This document shows positions 23,767 through 35,342 of a stretch of 64,000 nt of DNA, piece by piece (the first letter of the stretch is position 1; each line of letters opens with the position of its first letter). A model generated the notes under the pieces. The model saw only the letters and a list, made by a program, of their open reading frames with translations. It searched no databases and was not told the DNA's origin. Both the position numbers and the translations under genes were made by a program. The stretch is from Antitrichia curtipendula (taxonomy: Eukaryota; Streptophyta; Bryopsida; Hypnales; Leucodontaceae), in assembly GCA_951230915.1 (NCBI GenBank), contig OX579633.1, positions 19,440,574-19,504,573 on the forward strand. The letters run 5' to 3'.

Positions 23767-24496
23767 TCAGTGACCATGATCTAGCCTTCACTTAATTACC
23801 ATGATCCAGCCTCACTCACTGAGCACATATACAACCTCACTCAGTCATCAAAAACAAATCTCACATATCCTCAATCACTCACCATGATCCAACCTTGTTC
23901 ACCACATGCATAACCTCACTCAGTTATAAAAAAAAATTCACATATCCTCAATCACTCACCATCATCCAGCCTCATAGCCTTCACTCATTCACCAGACTTC
24001 ACCAGTCACCACATGTAAGTTATAACCTCTCTCACTCTTAAAGAAAATCTCACATACTTCCATATATCCTCAGTCACTCATCCCATGCCTCATCCACTCA
24101 GTTATCACATAGCCTAGACTTGCTCAGTTAACTCATCTTTTATGCACTCAATCACTCATGTTCACAAAGTTTCAATCCTCTACTTAGAAAATAATCACCC
24201 ATCACTTGCTTTTCTCATCATCCCACATCCCACCTCCTATAATACTCTATTGTAAATGCAAGCGCTCTTATTGAGAGGAAAAAGCTTCTTCATGCATGTA
24301 TGGTCTCCAATTTTTACACAAGTGCATTCTTTGAGATGTGACAAGTGCACACAACTAGATTTGTCTATCCTTGATTTTATTGAGAAGCATTTATGATTAG
24401 AGATTGCATCATTTGGAGAATTTCAATCTAGAAGCATGATTGTCTAACATACTTCAACAATTTCAATGTCTTTAATAAAATGTATCTCACAACTAC
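23767..24496. repeat. 5' spacer of the Tc1-like element with degenerate cactcanncacc repeats
   Basis: Upstream of the transposase ATG the phrases accatgatccagcctcactca, aacctcactcagttat and tctcacatatcctcaatcact recur three or more times in imperfect form. The region is unique to the element and presumably held the transposase promoter. No gene is visible. Confidence 0.6.
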
Positions 24497-25437
24497 ACAC
24501 GTTGGTAGATTGTAGAGATTTTTTTTTGTATAAATTTTTTGACCTTAAAATTTGGCATGAATGTTGTTAACATAAAGAGAATGTTGTGCCAAAAATTTCA
24601 TGGTAAATAGACAATTTCTCAACCGTTGGAAGGGTGTCAAAGTTGGTAGCCATGGAATGGTTTCCCCCATTGTTTCCCACAACTACACATGTTGGTAGAT
24701 TGTGGATTTTTTTTTGTGTAAATCTTTTGACCTTAAAATTTGGCACACATGTTATTAGCATAGAAGGGATCTTGTGCAAAAAAATTCATGGTAAATAAGT
24801 AAAATTGCAGCCCTTAGGAGGGTGTCAAAGTTGGAAGTAGTGAAATGATTTTTCACAGCTACACATGTTGGTAGATTTTGAATATTTTTTTTTGTATAAC
24901 CTTTTTGGCTTTGAAACTTGTCACAAATGTTATTAACATGGAAATCACTTTGTGGAAAAAATTTCATAGTAAATAAGCAATTTTTCAGCCCTTGGGAGGG
25001 TGTCAAAGTTGAAGTAGTGAAACGGTTTTCACAATTGTTTCTCAAAACGACACATGTTGGTAGATTGCTAATATCTTTTTTTGTATTAATCTTTTGGCCT
25101 TCAAATTTTTATCATATGCTATTAACATAAAGAGTTTTTTTTTCCAAGAATTTCATGGCAAAAAAAAATAATTTAATCTTTGGGAGGCTGTCAAAGTTGG
25201 CAGCAGTGAAAAAATTTCCACAGCTACCAATGTTGGTAGATTTTGAATAATTTTTTTTCGGTGAATCTTTTGGCCTTTAAATTTGTCATACATATAATTA
25301 ACTTAAAGATGATGCTGCGGTAAATATTTTGTGGTAAAATACCAATTTTTGAGCTCTCAAGAGGCTTTCAAAGTTGGCAGTACTGAAATTTTTCTCATTG
25401 CGAACTCGAAAACGACATTTTGATTGGTACCCCACTG
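24497..25437. repeat. Right terminal inverted repeat of the Tc1-like element
   Basis: Near-identical inverse of 21824-22763 with only a few differences noticed (for example cagcatcatc here against cagaattatc in the left arm, read on the same sense). It contains the same five-unit tandem structure. Confidence 0.85.
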
Positions 25438-25439
25438 TA

Positions 25440-26163
25440 CATGTAAGTGCATTTTTTCAATATCATAAATCCTTCATGTCTTAATCCTAAGTGCCCAAGG
25501 TCTTTTTTGAACTTTTTGGAGTTTATCTCAAAGTAAATAAAAAGTTCAAGTTTTGATCGTAAGTTTTATCAAGTTTTTAAAATTGTAACAATACAAAATT
25601 AAACTAGATGTGCTATGAATCACGTAGGAAATGAAAACACAACATTATCATTTATAGATTAAAAGATTGTTATTGGAAGTCTTTCAATCCCCTTTTTATA
25701 TCTAAAATCTAAAAATGGGGTCAAAGAAAAAAATATCAAGTTAAGAGATATAACATGCACAACCACAAATAATTTACATCTTCTCATTATCTAATCTACA
25801 ATTTTTTTAATGCACAACCACAAATCATTTGAGTAAAATCTTGAATAGAAAAAATCGTAAACAAATTTTTAAAATTTGGATTTTTCATGTTTATAATGAA
25901 CTTTGAAGGGTATTTAATTTTTTTTTTTAAATACCCAAAATAATAATTTCATTTAACTTCAAAATTTAGTTAATACCAAAATATAGTGTCTTGGGCATTT
26001 AGGAATTAAAAGTTGTTCTTGGATTTTTGTTTCCAAGATTCAAAGTTTTCAAGCTCTCGATTCTACAAGTTTTCAAACCTACTCCAACTCAAATGATGCT
26101 CAACTTCTAAATTATACTTGCTAAAATTCTCTCTACTTTGCCACTATTGATAGACATGGAAGT
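25440..26163. other. AT-rich intergenic, nothing recognised
   Basis: No gene or repeat can be supported. Confidence 0.4.
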
Positions 26164-27112
26164 TTAACCCCTAAAGGTTTTTGACTATGTTTTTACCAAA
26201 ACGCTCCAAAACTGCCATTTCTAGGACAAGTACCAAATTTTTTTCTTGAAACTTTTTTGAACACATGTAATCGTAGGATCTTGCAGTAAACTAGTTTGAA
26301 AACTTGTGGTAATTTTTTCAGGGATTTCCACCATGTAAATTGCAAGATATTAGCATTTCAATTGGAAAAAAAACTTTTTTTGGCCCTGCAAAAACCGGGC
26401 AGCTGCACTTCAGATGGTTACATGTGTATGAAAAAATGCCCCAAATGGTGGTTACTCTTTGGATTCATTCTTGAAGGTAAGCTGGCAACATGCTTGAAAA
26501 TTTTCTAACCATTTGGAATTGTACAACATATAGGAGAAAATAGTAAGTAGAAAGAAGTAGAAAATGATTCAAAACACTAAATTGTTAACAATTTAGTCAT
26601 GGAATTGAAAAATCCCAATCCAATGGTTGTAATGTTGTAGTAAACAGTCTACACCTAATATTTTTATTTTATACCCAAAATATTTAAAATTGAATTAAAT
26701 AAAGGGCTTCAAAGTTTATCTTAAAGTAGAGATTCCACAATTACTTGCAAACTATCCGTAAACTTAAACTCCCATAACTTTTATTTCATTAATCCAAATG
26801 GAATTATTCAAAGCTTTCCATGTATATAAGGATCTAGAGAACCAATTTCAAATTCTAATTTTAAAAAAAAGTGAATTTTCAAGAAGTTTTTTTTGTTGAT
26901 CGGGTTGCCCACTGAGCAATGAAACAGCATATCATACCATAACTTTTAACCATGTAGTCAAAATCTATGAAAAATGTTGGGCCTTAAAGCTACTCCTCGG
27001 GCACATATTGCGTGAAAATTTCAAAGAAAAAAAACAAAAAACTCCATTTGTAGTGAGCTGCCCAAAATTACTATGTTGCCAAAAAAACGTAGTTTAGTGC
27101 TTTAGGGGTTAA
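26164..27112 (+). mobile_element. TTAA-flanked element family C, copy 4
   Basis: Exact TTAA at both borders, next to CCCCTAAAGG and its inverse CTTTAGGGG. 949 bp. The interior is homologous to, and inverted relative to, the copy at 5724-6653. No transposase. The short frame at 26296-26508 falls in this shared non-coding block. Confidence 0.7.
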
Positions 27113-28230
27113 AGTTAAGGCATAAAAAAACTCTTGGTGGCTCAAGATTGTCCATCACTACTACTAATTTGTCCAAACTCAACTTAATCCTAGTTCTTCT
27201 ACCAAATCTACTATATAATCAACCTAACAACTAGTTGCCAATTAAAACTAACTAATACTTCATGGTAATGATTTAATGCAAAAATAAATTTAATTAAAAG
27301 TAATGATTTCGTGTTGAAGTGTCACATGAGGGTTACTAGTCTATTAAAAGATTACTTTCTTCAAATTTCAATTGTAACTGGTCATAGTGCTATCTTTTCC
27401 CCTCAAGATGTATATTAATATTTGGGAAAAAATAGCAGCTAGTTCAAACTTAAGTTAGCTAGTAGGAATTGGAAAAAACATCAATTGCAATTTGAAAACA
27501 TTAGCAAAATTTGGTGAAAAAATCCTTAAAATTTATATTTTGAGAAAAGAAATAGAGAAAAAAATTGGACTTGGACTTAAAAAAAATGTTTCAATATCAA
27601 AATTAAAAGAAAATAGGTGGCAAAAGTCAAAAAATATCGTGAACGTTGATGTATATCATAGAGTAAGCTAAATGTGGCTCATGGCCATTTATATTACCAC
27701 AATCATTGTAATACTAAGGGTCACTTTATACTCAAAAATCATGTCAATTTGTTGTATCAGAGGCTAAAAATCCTCATTTGTGATTGGACAAAAAGCCCAA
27801 CCCTTTACATCTAAAAATTGTACCAAGTTGGTGGAATGAATTTTTAATTAAAAAGAGCCATAATTTGACGTGGCTCAAGCTCCCTAAATTGGGTGCACCA
27901 AAAATGAGAGACCAATACTTGACCTCGGGGCCAATGTTAGATTTCAACTAATTTTATTTATTTATTAAATACTATTTTTTTCAACAAATCAAATCCATTA
28001 GATTTTGTGTAATCGGCCTCAAGGAAAATTGACCAGGCCTCTTGGTATAAAGAAATTCTGAATAGAGAGAGAAAGGCTGAAATTTTATAGGTTTAATTGA
28101 ACCGACCCCGCTTCTTGGCCTCAAGGTTTACATATGGGAGAATTGGCCTTTGTTATAATCTTATTCTATTGAGTAGTTTAAGATGGCTGTGAATTGACAC
28201 TATAGTTGCTTATCTACAATGACATCCAAA
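27113..28230. other. AT-rich intergenic, nothing recognised
   Basis: No supported gene or repeat. Confidence 0.4.
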
Positions 28231-28463
28231 TTAACCCATAAACGATGCGAAGGACGTTTTTTGGCCAATGAATGACAAAGAATCTCTCCATGCAAGACAA
28301 AAGTACAACTATTTATTCTCCAAATTTTGTGTGAAAAGGGAAGGTCTTCTATGTACAGTAGTTTGACTTACAATGAGCGCTTTTGTATTTTTTTAAGCTA
28401 ACAATTTACACGTTACCAAAATAGATGATTTCCATGGTGATTGGCTTGTTGTTTAAGGGTTAA
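28231..28463 (+). mobile_element. TTAA-flanked MITE family D, copy 2
   Basis: TTAACCCATAAACGATGCGA at the left and GTTTAAGGGTTAA at the right: TTAA on both sides of CCC...GGG ends. About 233 bp, non-coding, interior shared with 17951-18178 (inverted) and 55320-55544. Confidence 0.7.
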
Positions 28464-30329
28464 AGCATTTCTTCTGAAATTCTAAGTAAACTAGTTTTTT
28501 GGTAAATCATGATTCCTTTCAAGATTTTTCTTTCAAAGCACATAAGACCTCTCCTAGCATAAATAACATAAGAAGTTCATTTTTTTTTTATCTTCATTTC
28601 TATTCTTAAAAAAAAATAATTTCGTAGGGTGTGGAATTTTTACTGCAACCTTCTTACTGATAATTGAAAATTTTCTATTCTATGGCAAAATTAGAAGCAA
28701 CACGATTTTTTTATTTAATCTAATGATTTGATCTATTACATATTTTAAACAAAAAATCAATTTGTTTGATCTTCTTTTGAAATTTGGTGGAATCATACTA
28801 GATTTATATGTCTACAAGAAGTCATCTTTCAATCAAATGTAGAACTATGAATGAAAAGAATATGGATTTTCAAATTGCAAAGTTAAAGTTGGTTGTATTC
28901 TTTAAAAACATTCAAACTACATTTTAGAATTTTCATATTACAATTTGACAATTGTAATTAAATAAAACTTGAATAACATATGCACATGCAAGTTAGGTCA
29001 TACATCCACTACTGGTAGTTAGATTGTAGAAAATACTAATTTTCATAGAATGACATTGGCAATCTCAAATTCTTTCATTTGAGGGATAATTCTCAACAAT
29101 GTGGGGTGAACTTTTAGGGATTCACTAAGAACTTGTCGTAATGTAGTGCACTCATAATCTACAACAAAATTATTAAGATTGTTAGAAGTTTCAGCTTCCA
29201 TTTGGAGGTGGGATTCAATTCCCAACATTGAAAAAAATTACCATATCTTCCTTTGTGATTGAAGGCTCTAAATCATTATTAAATTATATAAAATCTTATA
29301 TGAAGTAAGAAAGAAATGATGGATTTTACACAAAAGAATTCTATTGTGCATGTTTTCTTCTTTCTATTGTCTTTCTTTGCTACCTTTATTTTATATTTTT
29401 TAATATGGTTCATTTCAACCTATGTACTATAAATAAGTTTAGTTAAAGGCTCCATCAAATACAGCATAGGACATTCTTTTTTGTGCTTAGATCATAGAAC
29501 CCTACCCTTTTAGTAAAATAAATTAAGATATAATTAGTTATAGTCTTAAAGATGTAAGTTCATTTTGTGTCAAAAAAGGTATGTATATATAGATGGGCTA
29601 GTAGATTTTTTGTAAGTCTTTTTTGATTTAGAAAGTCTAAATCTAAATGTTATAAATCTTAGATAGAACTTTCATTAATTAAGAGATCATTTGTTTAATT
29701 GTTTTATGAATTTTCGGTTCATTATTTTGCATTTAGTTATATTGTATTCTTTTAATGAACTAATAGTCCAAATTTTAAATCATATTATAAAACTATATGC
29801 AAATGTGCAATTATCATTCATTTTAGCTAACATCAAATTAATTATCAAAATTTTATGACACTTAAAAATCTCACTTTATTGAATTCTCATGCTTAAGATT
29901 CAAAATTAATGCAAAAGCTCAAATAATTCTTTTGGAACTCAATATTTGTCACTTCATCAAAAAAAAATCATTAGTAATTGTGCATACCTTCAATCACCAA
30001 TTTCTAGTAAATAATAAGCCAATGATAATTTAAAAAAATGAATTTCATGATATATAATGTAAAACTACATTTTGGACATTCATTGAATAGGATTTTCATT
30101 TATAAAAAAATTATCCTTTGTTAAAAACATCTACAATCAAATGACACATATGATCTCATATATATCTTGGAACATATGAAACCAATAATCTTGAACAATA
30201 ATTCTTAATTCATTAAAAGATAAGATCTCTATACTAGCATGAGTTATGAAAATATCATCACCTAGAATTACAACATCTAATACCTACAATTAAAGCCTAA
30301 GTACTACATCAAACATCAAACTTGAGCTT
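28464..30329. other. AT-rich intergenic, nothing recognised
   Basis: Small frames only (for example 29043-29228, minus); none resembles a known protein. Confidence 0.4.
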
Positions 30330-31203
30330 CTACTTGCTTAGTAATCCAACCTCGCACAATTGAAGAGATTGTTTGTGACTCTCAGAATCCAAATGCAAAT
30401 TTCTATCATCTTTTACAATACATTGTGAAGAAGAGTTTGGTGTTGAAAAACAAAAACTAGATGATCCCACATCATATGATGAGCTTGAACCTTCATGATA
30501 GTCTTCTATGGCACAATCATCCACATCTTTGTTACCAATGAGCATGGCCACAACTTCAGACATTGCTGGACGCCTTGCAACAATATGGTGTAAACATTGC
30601 AAACTGACTTTAACAACTTGCTTGAACATGGCCTCTTCTACCATTGTCATATCTTCAAAAGATTTGTCTTTTAGATATAGCAAGTTGTCACTGGAATGCA
30701 ATTCTTGAGCCTACACAACAATACAATTCAATTGATCTCAGTAAGTAGACAAGAATCCTAATTAGCATGAGTTTCTTCACAGTTATAAACCTTGCAATAA
30801 TTATTATAAAAAGATGTACATTAATTACTTATCCATTGCACCAAATATTGTTCTGTAGATGGTGAATTTAGATCAATCTTCTTTTGCCCACTCACAATCT
30901 CCAATAGCAACACACCAAAACTAAACACATCAAGTTTGGTAGAAACTTGACCATAGCACAAATACTTTGGTGCCATATATCCCCTACACAAATTCCAAAA
31001 AAAATGAAGTTAGAAACAAATCTTGTTTCATACTTTCAACAATGCAATGAATAATTGAACAACACAATACTTGATTATATGAGTTTAACATAATGCCTTA
31101 CCTAGTTCCAACAACTTTGGATACACTCATGTGAGTTTCTCCATCATCAAATGATGGAAAAAAGAGAGTTAAACCAAAGTCCGCAATCTTGGGATTGCAA
31201 TGT
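30330..31203 (-). pseudogene. Receptor-like kinase, 3' fragment (kinase subdomains VII-XI)
   Basis: Three blocks on the minus strand match the end of a plant receptor-like kinase of the CRK/LRR-VIII kind. The block at 31102-31203 carries NPKIADFGLTLFF with the DFG magnesium loop. It ends at a GTAAGG donor in the usual place before GYMAPEY. The block at about 30830-30983 reads [20 protein letters not shown] then [12 protein letters not shown]; the APE glutamate is replaced by lysine. The block from 30330 to about 30707 has the subdomain XI arginine (RRPAMSEVVAML) and a serine-rich tail with a stop. The ATP-binding lobe, HRD loop, transmembrane and extracellular parts are absent upstream, where the frame is lost near 31205. 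It is 5'-truncated and very probably non-functional. Confidence 0.75.
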
Positions 31204-32572
31204 TTGTCAGAGAGGGGGAAGTTGGTTTGCCCTATGTGCTTAAGAACTGGGTTAGCCCAACAACAAGGGCTTGTTGCAGACGCCAGAGTCTAAAGCTTTG
31301 TTGGAATAGAGGTATCATAGCCGAATTTTGCCTAAGACGTAGGAAAATATTTGACTGCTTGTATGAATATGTTGAATAGATGTACTCAATTTATTTCTCA
31401 GATTATATTCATTGAGTGACAAGGGAATCTCCTTCACCTTGACTTTGCTTGAAGTACCATTTGCCTCAACACCCTTAGAAAAGGAATTGAGTTTTTTTCA
31501 AAGGTTGAATCTTATTCAATTATGCTCAATTGAGCATTTGGAAAATATCATCAATGTCTCTCTTTGTCACTAATGAGTGGTTCTTATACTATATATCTGT
31601 AAGAAAATGGACTCCATTAAGATGATGTAGTTTTAACATTGAAGTTGCCAAAACTTTGTTAATGTAGTCATGCACTCTATGTATTCATACTTGTGTATCA
31701 ATGTTAATTTGGTAAGGTGGGGAATTGCTTTTGTAGGTCCCTTTTTCATAGATTGAAAAGTCACTCATTACAATGCAGAGTGATTCTGAAAAGCCGACTT
31801 GTTGATTTTGTTGCATTTTGAGGTAGTACTTGGAAGTACTATAAACTTTTGGAAATAAATATTTAAAAATAATGATTATATTTGGATAATTAATAGAACC
31901 TTCAACTTCTAGCTACCTACAAGAAGACATTGTAGAGATTCCACTCTTGTCCCAAAAGATCTAGACATTAAACATTCATTACAAATGGTCTAAAGATAGT
32001 ATACATTATTACACCTACATAGTTATTTTCAATGTTTTAGAGACAGATACTAATAACAAAAAATAATCTTTGTAACAGATCCAACTTTCTTCAATATATG
32101 ATTTTGTAGTTGATTCTCTATGACCCACATGTCTTGTTTCACTTTGGGGGGTCTTGGCCACTTGGGCCGCTTGTATGTGCAAGACTTTGCTAACTATTTT
32201 TGTTCTCCATTCATTAGGGAGCGATTTTATCTAGATCTTCTTAATGTTAGACAACTAAATATTAGCGGTATTGAATGTCATTGTCTTACTTTGACTTTTG
32301 GCTTTGCTGGACACTACATTTTTCTTGCAAATTGCACCTCAAATTGTTTATAAGACTTGTTTCTCTTAATTGGAAGAGAGTTGTTTCCGTTAAAATGATG
32401 CATTGCAAAGGGCAAAAATGGTGCATTTCAAAAAAACTATAATCACTCACAAGATAAATCTACTGCTTGAATGATAAGCTCCAAACTGAAGATACCAAAA
32501 GATTAATGTCTTGCCATTCTAACGTAACGAGTTAAGACCATGATAGAAGGTAACATGAATTTGGTAGGAGCA
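31204..32572. other. Intergenic, nothing recognised
   Basis: No further kinase exons upstream of the fragment and no other supported feature. Confidence 0.4.
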
Positions 32573-32574
32573 TA

Positions 32575-32991
32575 AGGTAGACAAGCCTATTACCACCCTG
32601 ATTTGCAATCTGACTATGTTGGAGTCAACTTCAATGGGGGCACCTATTTTTCAAAGGTGTATGCATGTTTCACAAATCAAACCCAAGTGAAATTATAATT
32701 TTCTGATGAAAATTGAAATTTCTATGAATTGTTGAAGTTGACTGCCCTGAAATTACAAATCCGCCCATGGATTAATTTATAAAAGTCAGATCAACAACCC
32801 ATTACCGCCATAGATTGTATCTATGAATACTTGGATATCCACCAATCAATGGTAGACATGTTACCCAAGCTGAAATTAATGAGCTGATTTTGTCAGAAAA
32901 ATAGATGGACTTAGATGAGTTTCACGGTGGTAGTGGGGCCAAAAGTAAGATGTTGGAAATAGGAAGCTGGCGGGAATAGGCTAGTTTACCT
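32575..32991. mobile_element. MITE family B, copy 3 (diverged)
   Basis: The left end is TA then AGGTAGACAAGCCTATTACC, the right end AATAGGCTAGTTTACCT then TA. About 417 bp. The termini match family B, but the interior is only weakly similar to the other copies. Confidence 0.55.
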
Positions 32992-32993
32992 TA

Positions 32994-33538
32994 TAAGTAG
33001 GAGACACTGCTTCTGGAGAGTCTCAACTGAAGCATGAAAGCCTGAACAAAGCCTGCTGGGGAATTCAGATCTTCGCAGGCGGGAACCCAACATGCTGTTA
33101 ATGGCATTACAGAGGAAATGGAAGGTACTCTGTACACTTTTGCAGCAGGCATAACCTCATATTTGTTATTTCGACAAATGTCAGTTTAACTGCTAAAATA
33201 TGACGTTTGAGTACTGATCCAAATGAAACGAGGAGTTTCGACTTCTCCAGATGGGTTTTTAGTTGCCCACTTGAAACTTCAAAGCTCTTAAAAATTTTCA
33301 CTTGAGTTTTTTCAGATGACTATCTCAAACCACTCGCCCAAAACGTAACCTTAGTCCTCAGACGATCGAGCATCTCGACCTGTTCGAATTCCAGGCCGAT
33401 CGAGAACGCTCTCAGCCCTCTAAAATGTAGGAACAACATAAATCTGAAATTCCAGGAGTCACTCCAGCCGCTCCATTTCCAGTAGTGAGTACTTTTTCCC
33501 AAGAATTCACCTTCACTTTCTTACGTAAGACTACAGTA
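32994..33538. other. Intergenic, nothing recognised
   Basis: Base composition becomes less AT-rich here, but no gene is supported. Confidence 0.35.
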
Positions 33539-34135
33539 CAGTGGGCTACAGTTCATTTACGAATTTGGGGATCCTGCTAAGATTAGGAGAACTTTGGGAG
33601 GCCCCTGTGTGCTAAAAAATGAATGGAATTTCAAATTTCAAATTGCGTTGGAGTCACCTTGAAATCTACTTTATCATCATTATAAACACACATATGTAAT
33701 TGAAAATCATATAAAGAATTTGATGTTTTCTAAACACTATGTACTATCTAGTGTTGCCAAAATTTGTGAAAATTACAACTTGTATTCAATGGTACATATA
33801 CGAAATGAACCTTCACAATTGCTTCAGAGATACTCTTTCCCATACCACTTGAATTGCATGTGTGATTTCTTGCTTGTTCTTCACCCGAATGCAAAAATTC
33901 TTTGACTATTCTCTATGAAATGGTAGATAGTGTATAAAAGGAATCCAAATTGTTATATAATTTTAAACTATTCATTTTTCACTTGTTATGAAGTTGAAGT
34001 GCACTTCATTGCAATTCCAACGCAATTTGCGGTTTCAAAATTGGTTCATTTTCGAGCACGCTAGAGCTTTCTAAAGTTGCTGGACTTTCTACTGAAAACT
34101 GACTGAAGAATTCGTAAATGAACTGTAGCCCACTG
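33539..34135. mobile_element. MITE family I: Tc1-type ends CAGTGGGCTAC, TA target
   Basis: A perfect 27-bp terminal inverted repeat starts CAGTGGGCTACAGTTCATTT and is mirrored at 34109-34135, with TA directly outside each end. 597 bp, non-coding, with further inverted homology inside (aaattgcgttgga against tccaacgcaattt). The CAGTGGG terminus is shared with the Tc1-like transposon at 21824, so a transposase of that group is the likely mobiliser. Confidence 0.8.
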
Positions 34136-34136
34136 T

Positions 34137-34484
34137 ACAATTAGTTTTCATGAAGTGACTGAATTGAAGTGCAATTAACATGAGCATTGATCAGATAACC
34201 GAATTTACCAAATTTGAACTGATTGAACCGAACTAGGAAGGAACACTTCGGACCAGCATTTGCTGAACCACTCACTCAAGTGTACTACGAAGTCAACCGA
34301 GTTCTTATCAAGATTCATTTGGCCATTCTAAAGATTCGTAAGTAATTCTTAAAAGAGGAACGCGGACATTGCGTGCACTTTCGGCAATATCCCAGCCTCA
34401 GACAGATCAGAGCAGCCACTGCACATTGATACTAATTCTGCGCATTATGTCTCCATGCGTAAACCACTCCTAGGAAATGTCCTG
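34137..34484. other. Intergenic, nothing recognised
   Basis: No gene supported. Confidence 0.35.
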
Positions 34485-34900
34485 TTCAATCGGCGGGAAG
34501 CTTCTGTGCCGTAATCCCCGATTACGCGGGCAAAACCGCGTAATCGGGGATTACGGATTTTTCATCCGGTTCTGCGTTTTCATCCGATTTTCATCGCGAT
34601 TTCGTCGTGATTTACGTCGGGCAATACCCTTATCGTCGGGCATTGCGCCAAATAATCAGCCCTCCTCGTCGGGCTCCGCCCTCCTCGTCGGCCGATTATT
34701 TGGCGCAATGCCCTCCTCTGCGGGCATTGCCCTATACGTTAAGCACTCTGGAGGCAAGGGCCTTAAGAAAACTCACCTCATTATGAGGCATAACGCCCTG
34801 GTAATAGTGCCCGACACTATTACAGCACCAAGGCGCGATAATAGTGCCAGGCACTATTACCGAGGCACTCCCATGTGCTTAACGCAGTGGGAGGGGGCCT
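34485..34900. repeat. GC-rich cluster of nested perfect palindromes
   Basis: Four inverted repeats stand in about 400 bp. The first is 34509-34529 against 34536-34556 (21 of 21, 6-base loop, CCGTAATCCCCGATTACGCG). The second is 34638-34657 against 34694-34713 (20 of 20), whose loop holds two ccctcctcgtcgg copies. The third comprises paired taatagtgcc/ggcactatta units within 34800-34861. The outer pair cgttaagcac (34737) and gtgcttaacg (34875) encloses the third. The GC content is strikingly higher than the flanks. The open frame through it is a by-product. No family is recognised. Confidence 0.8.
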
Positions 34901-34945
34901 CCCACTATACATAACTTAGTTACGCCCAAAGCAGCTCCACCAATA

Positions 34946-35311
34946 GGGGTAGTCACGGCATGTTCAAGTGGTGTGTGAACTGTGAACAATGGAAAGTGCT
35001 TTGCGGGGCCAATGAGAAGTGACAAATATTGAACAAACTGTGACAACCCTTTTTGTTCAAATGTTGAGAATGAACAATGGAGGATGGATAATGGCAAGAT
35101 GGACGAATGTAATTGAAAGTGAAGAGAACAAAGGAATAATCTTAGCGGAACATTGATTGTTCACTCCCAACATCCACCTCTGGAGGTGGATGTTGGGAGT
35201 GAACAATCAATGTTCCGCTATGAATATTCCGTTGAAAGCAAGCCAACCCTACGCCACCACCACTTCAATGTTCATTGTTCACCATCACCGTGAACAAGCT
35301 GTGACTACCAC
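34946..35311. mobile_element. MITE family E, copy 2, with an internal perfect palindrome
   Basis: Ends GGGGTAGTCACGGCATGTTC and the inverse of GTGGTAGTCACAGCTTGTTC, with TA on both sides. 366 bp, non-coding. Its middle contains the 78-bp palindrome listed separately. The termini match the copy at 17478-17873. Confidence 0.7.
35143..35220. repeat. Perfect 78-bp palindrome (38-bp arms, 2-base centre)
   Basis: The arm beginning TAGCGGAACATTGATTGTTC is mirrored without mismatch around a TG centre. Imperfect pairing continues outward for a few more bases (ggaata against tattcc). A perfect long arm means the sequence is young or kept identical by conversion. Confidence 0.95.
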
Positions 35312-35342
35312 TAATTACTACCATGGCACTCAAAACTCATTA

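Larger units (their letters stand above)
21824..25437 (-). mobile_element. Complete but inactive Tc1-like DNA transposon with ~940-bp TIRs
   Basis: CAGTGGGGTACCAATCAAAA at the left edge is mirrored exactly at 25437. The right flank is TA and the left flank CA, a TA target duplication with one transition. The inverted repeats cover 21824-22763 and about 24497-25437 and are almost identical: three overlapping frames translate identically from both arms. The minus-strand transposase pseudogene fills 22756-23766. Tc1/mariner elements cut and paste at TA. Long repeats of this size are unusual, since most Tc1 relatives have repeats of tens to a few hundred bp. Confidence 0.9.

Noticed and set aside
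34477..34914. 145-codon frame through the palindrome cluster
   Set aside because: Inverted and direct repeats in GC-rich sequence generate it. The protein is low-complexity and unlike any family.
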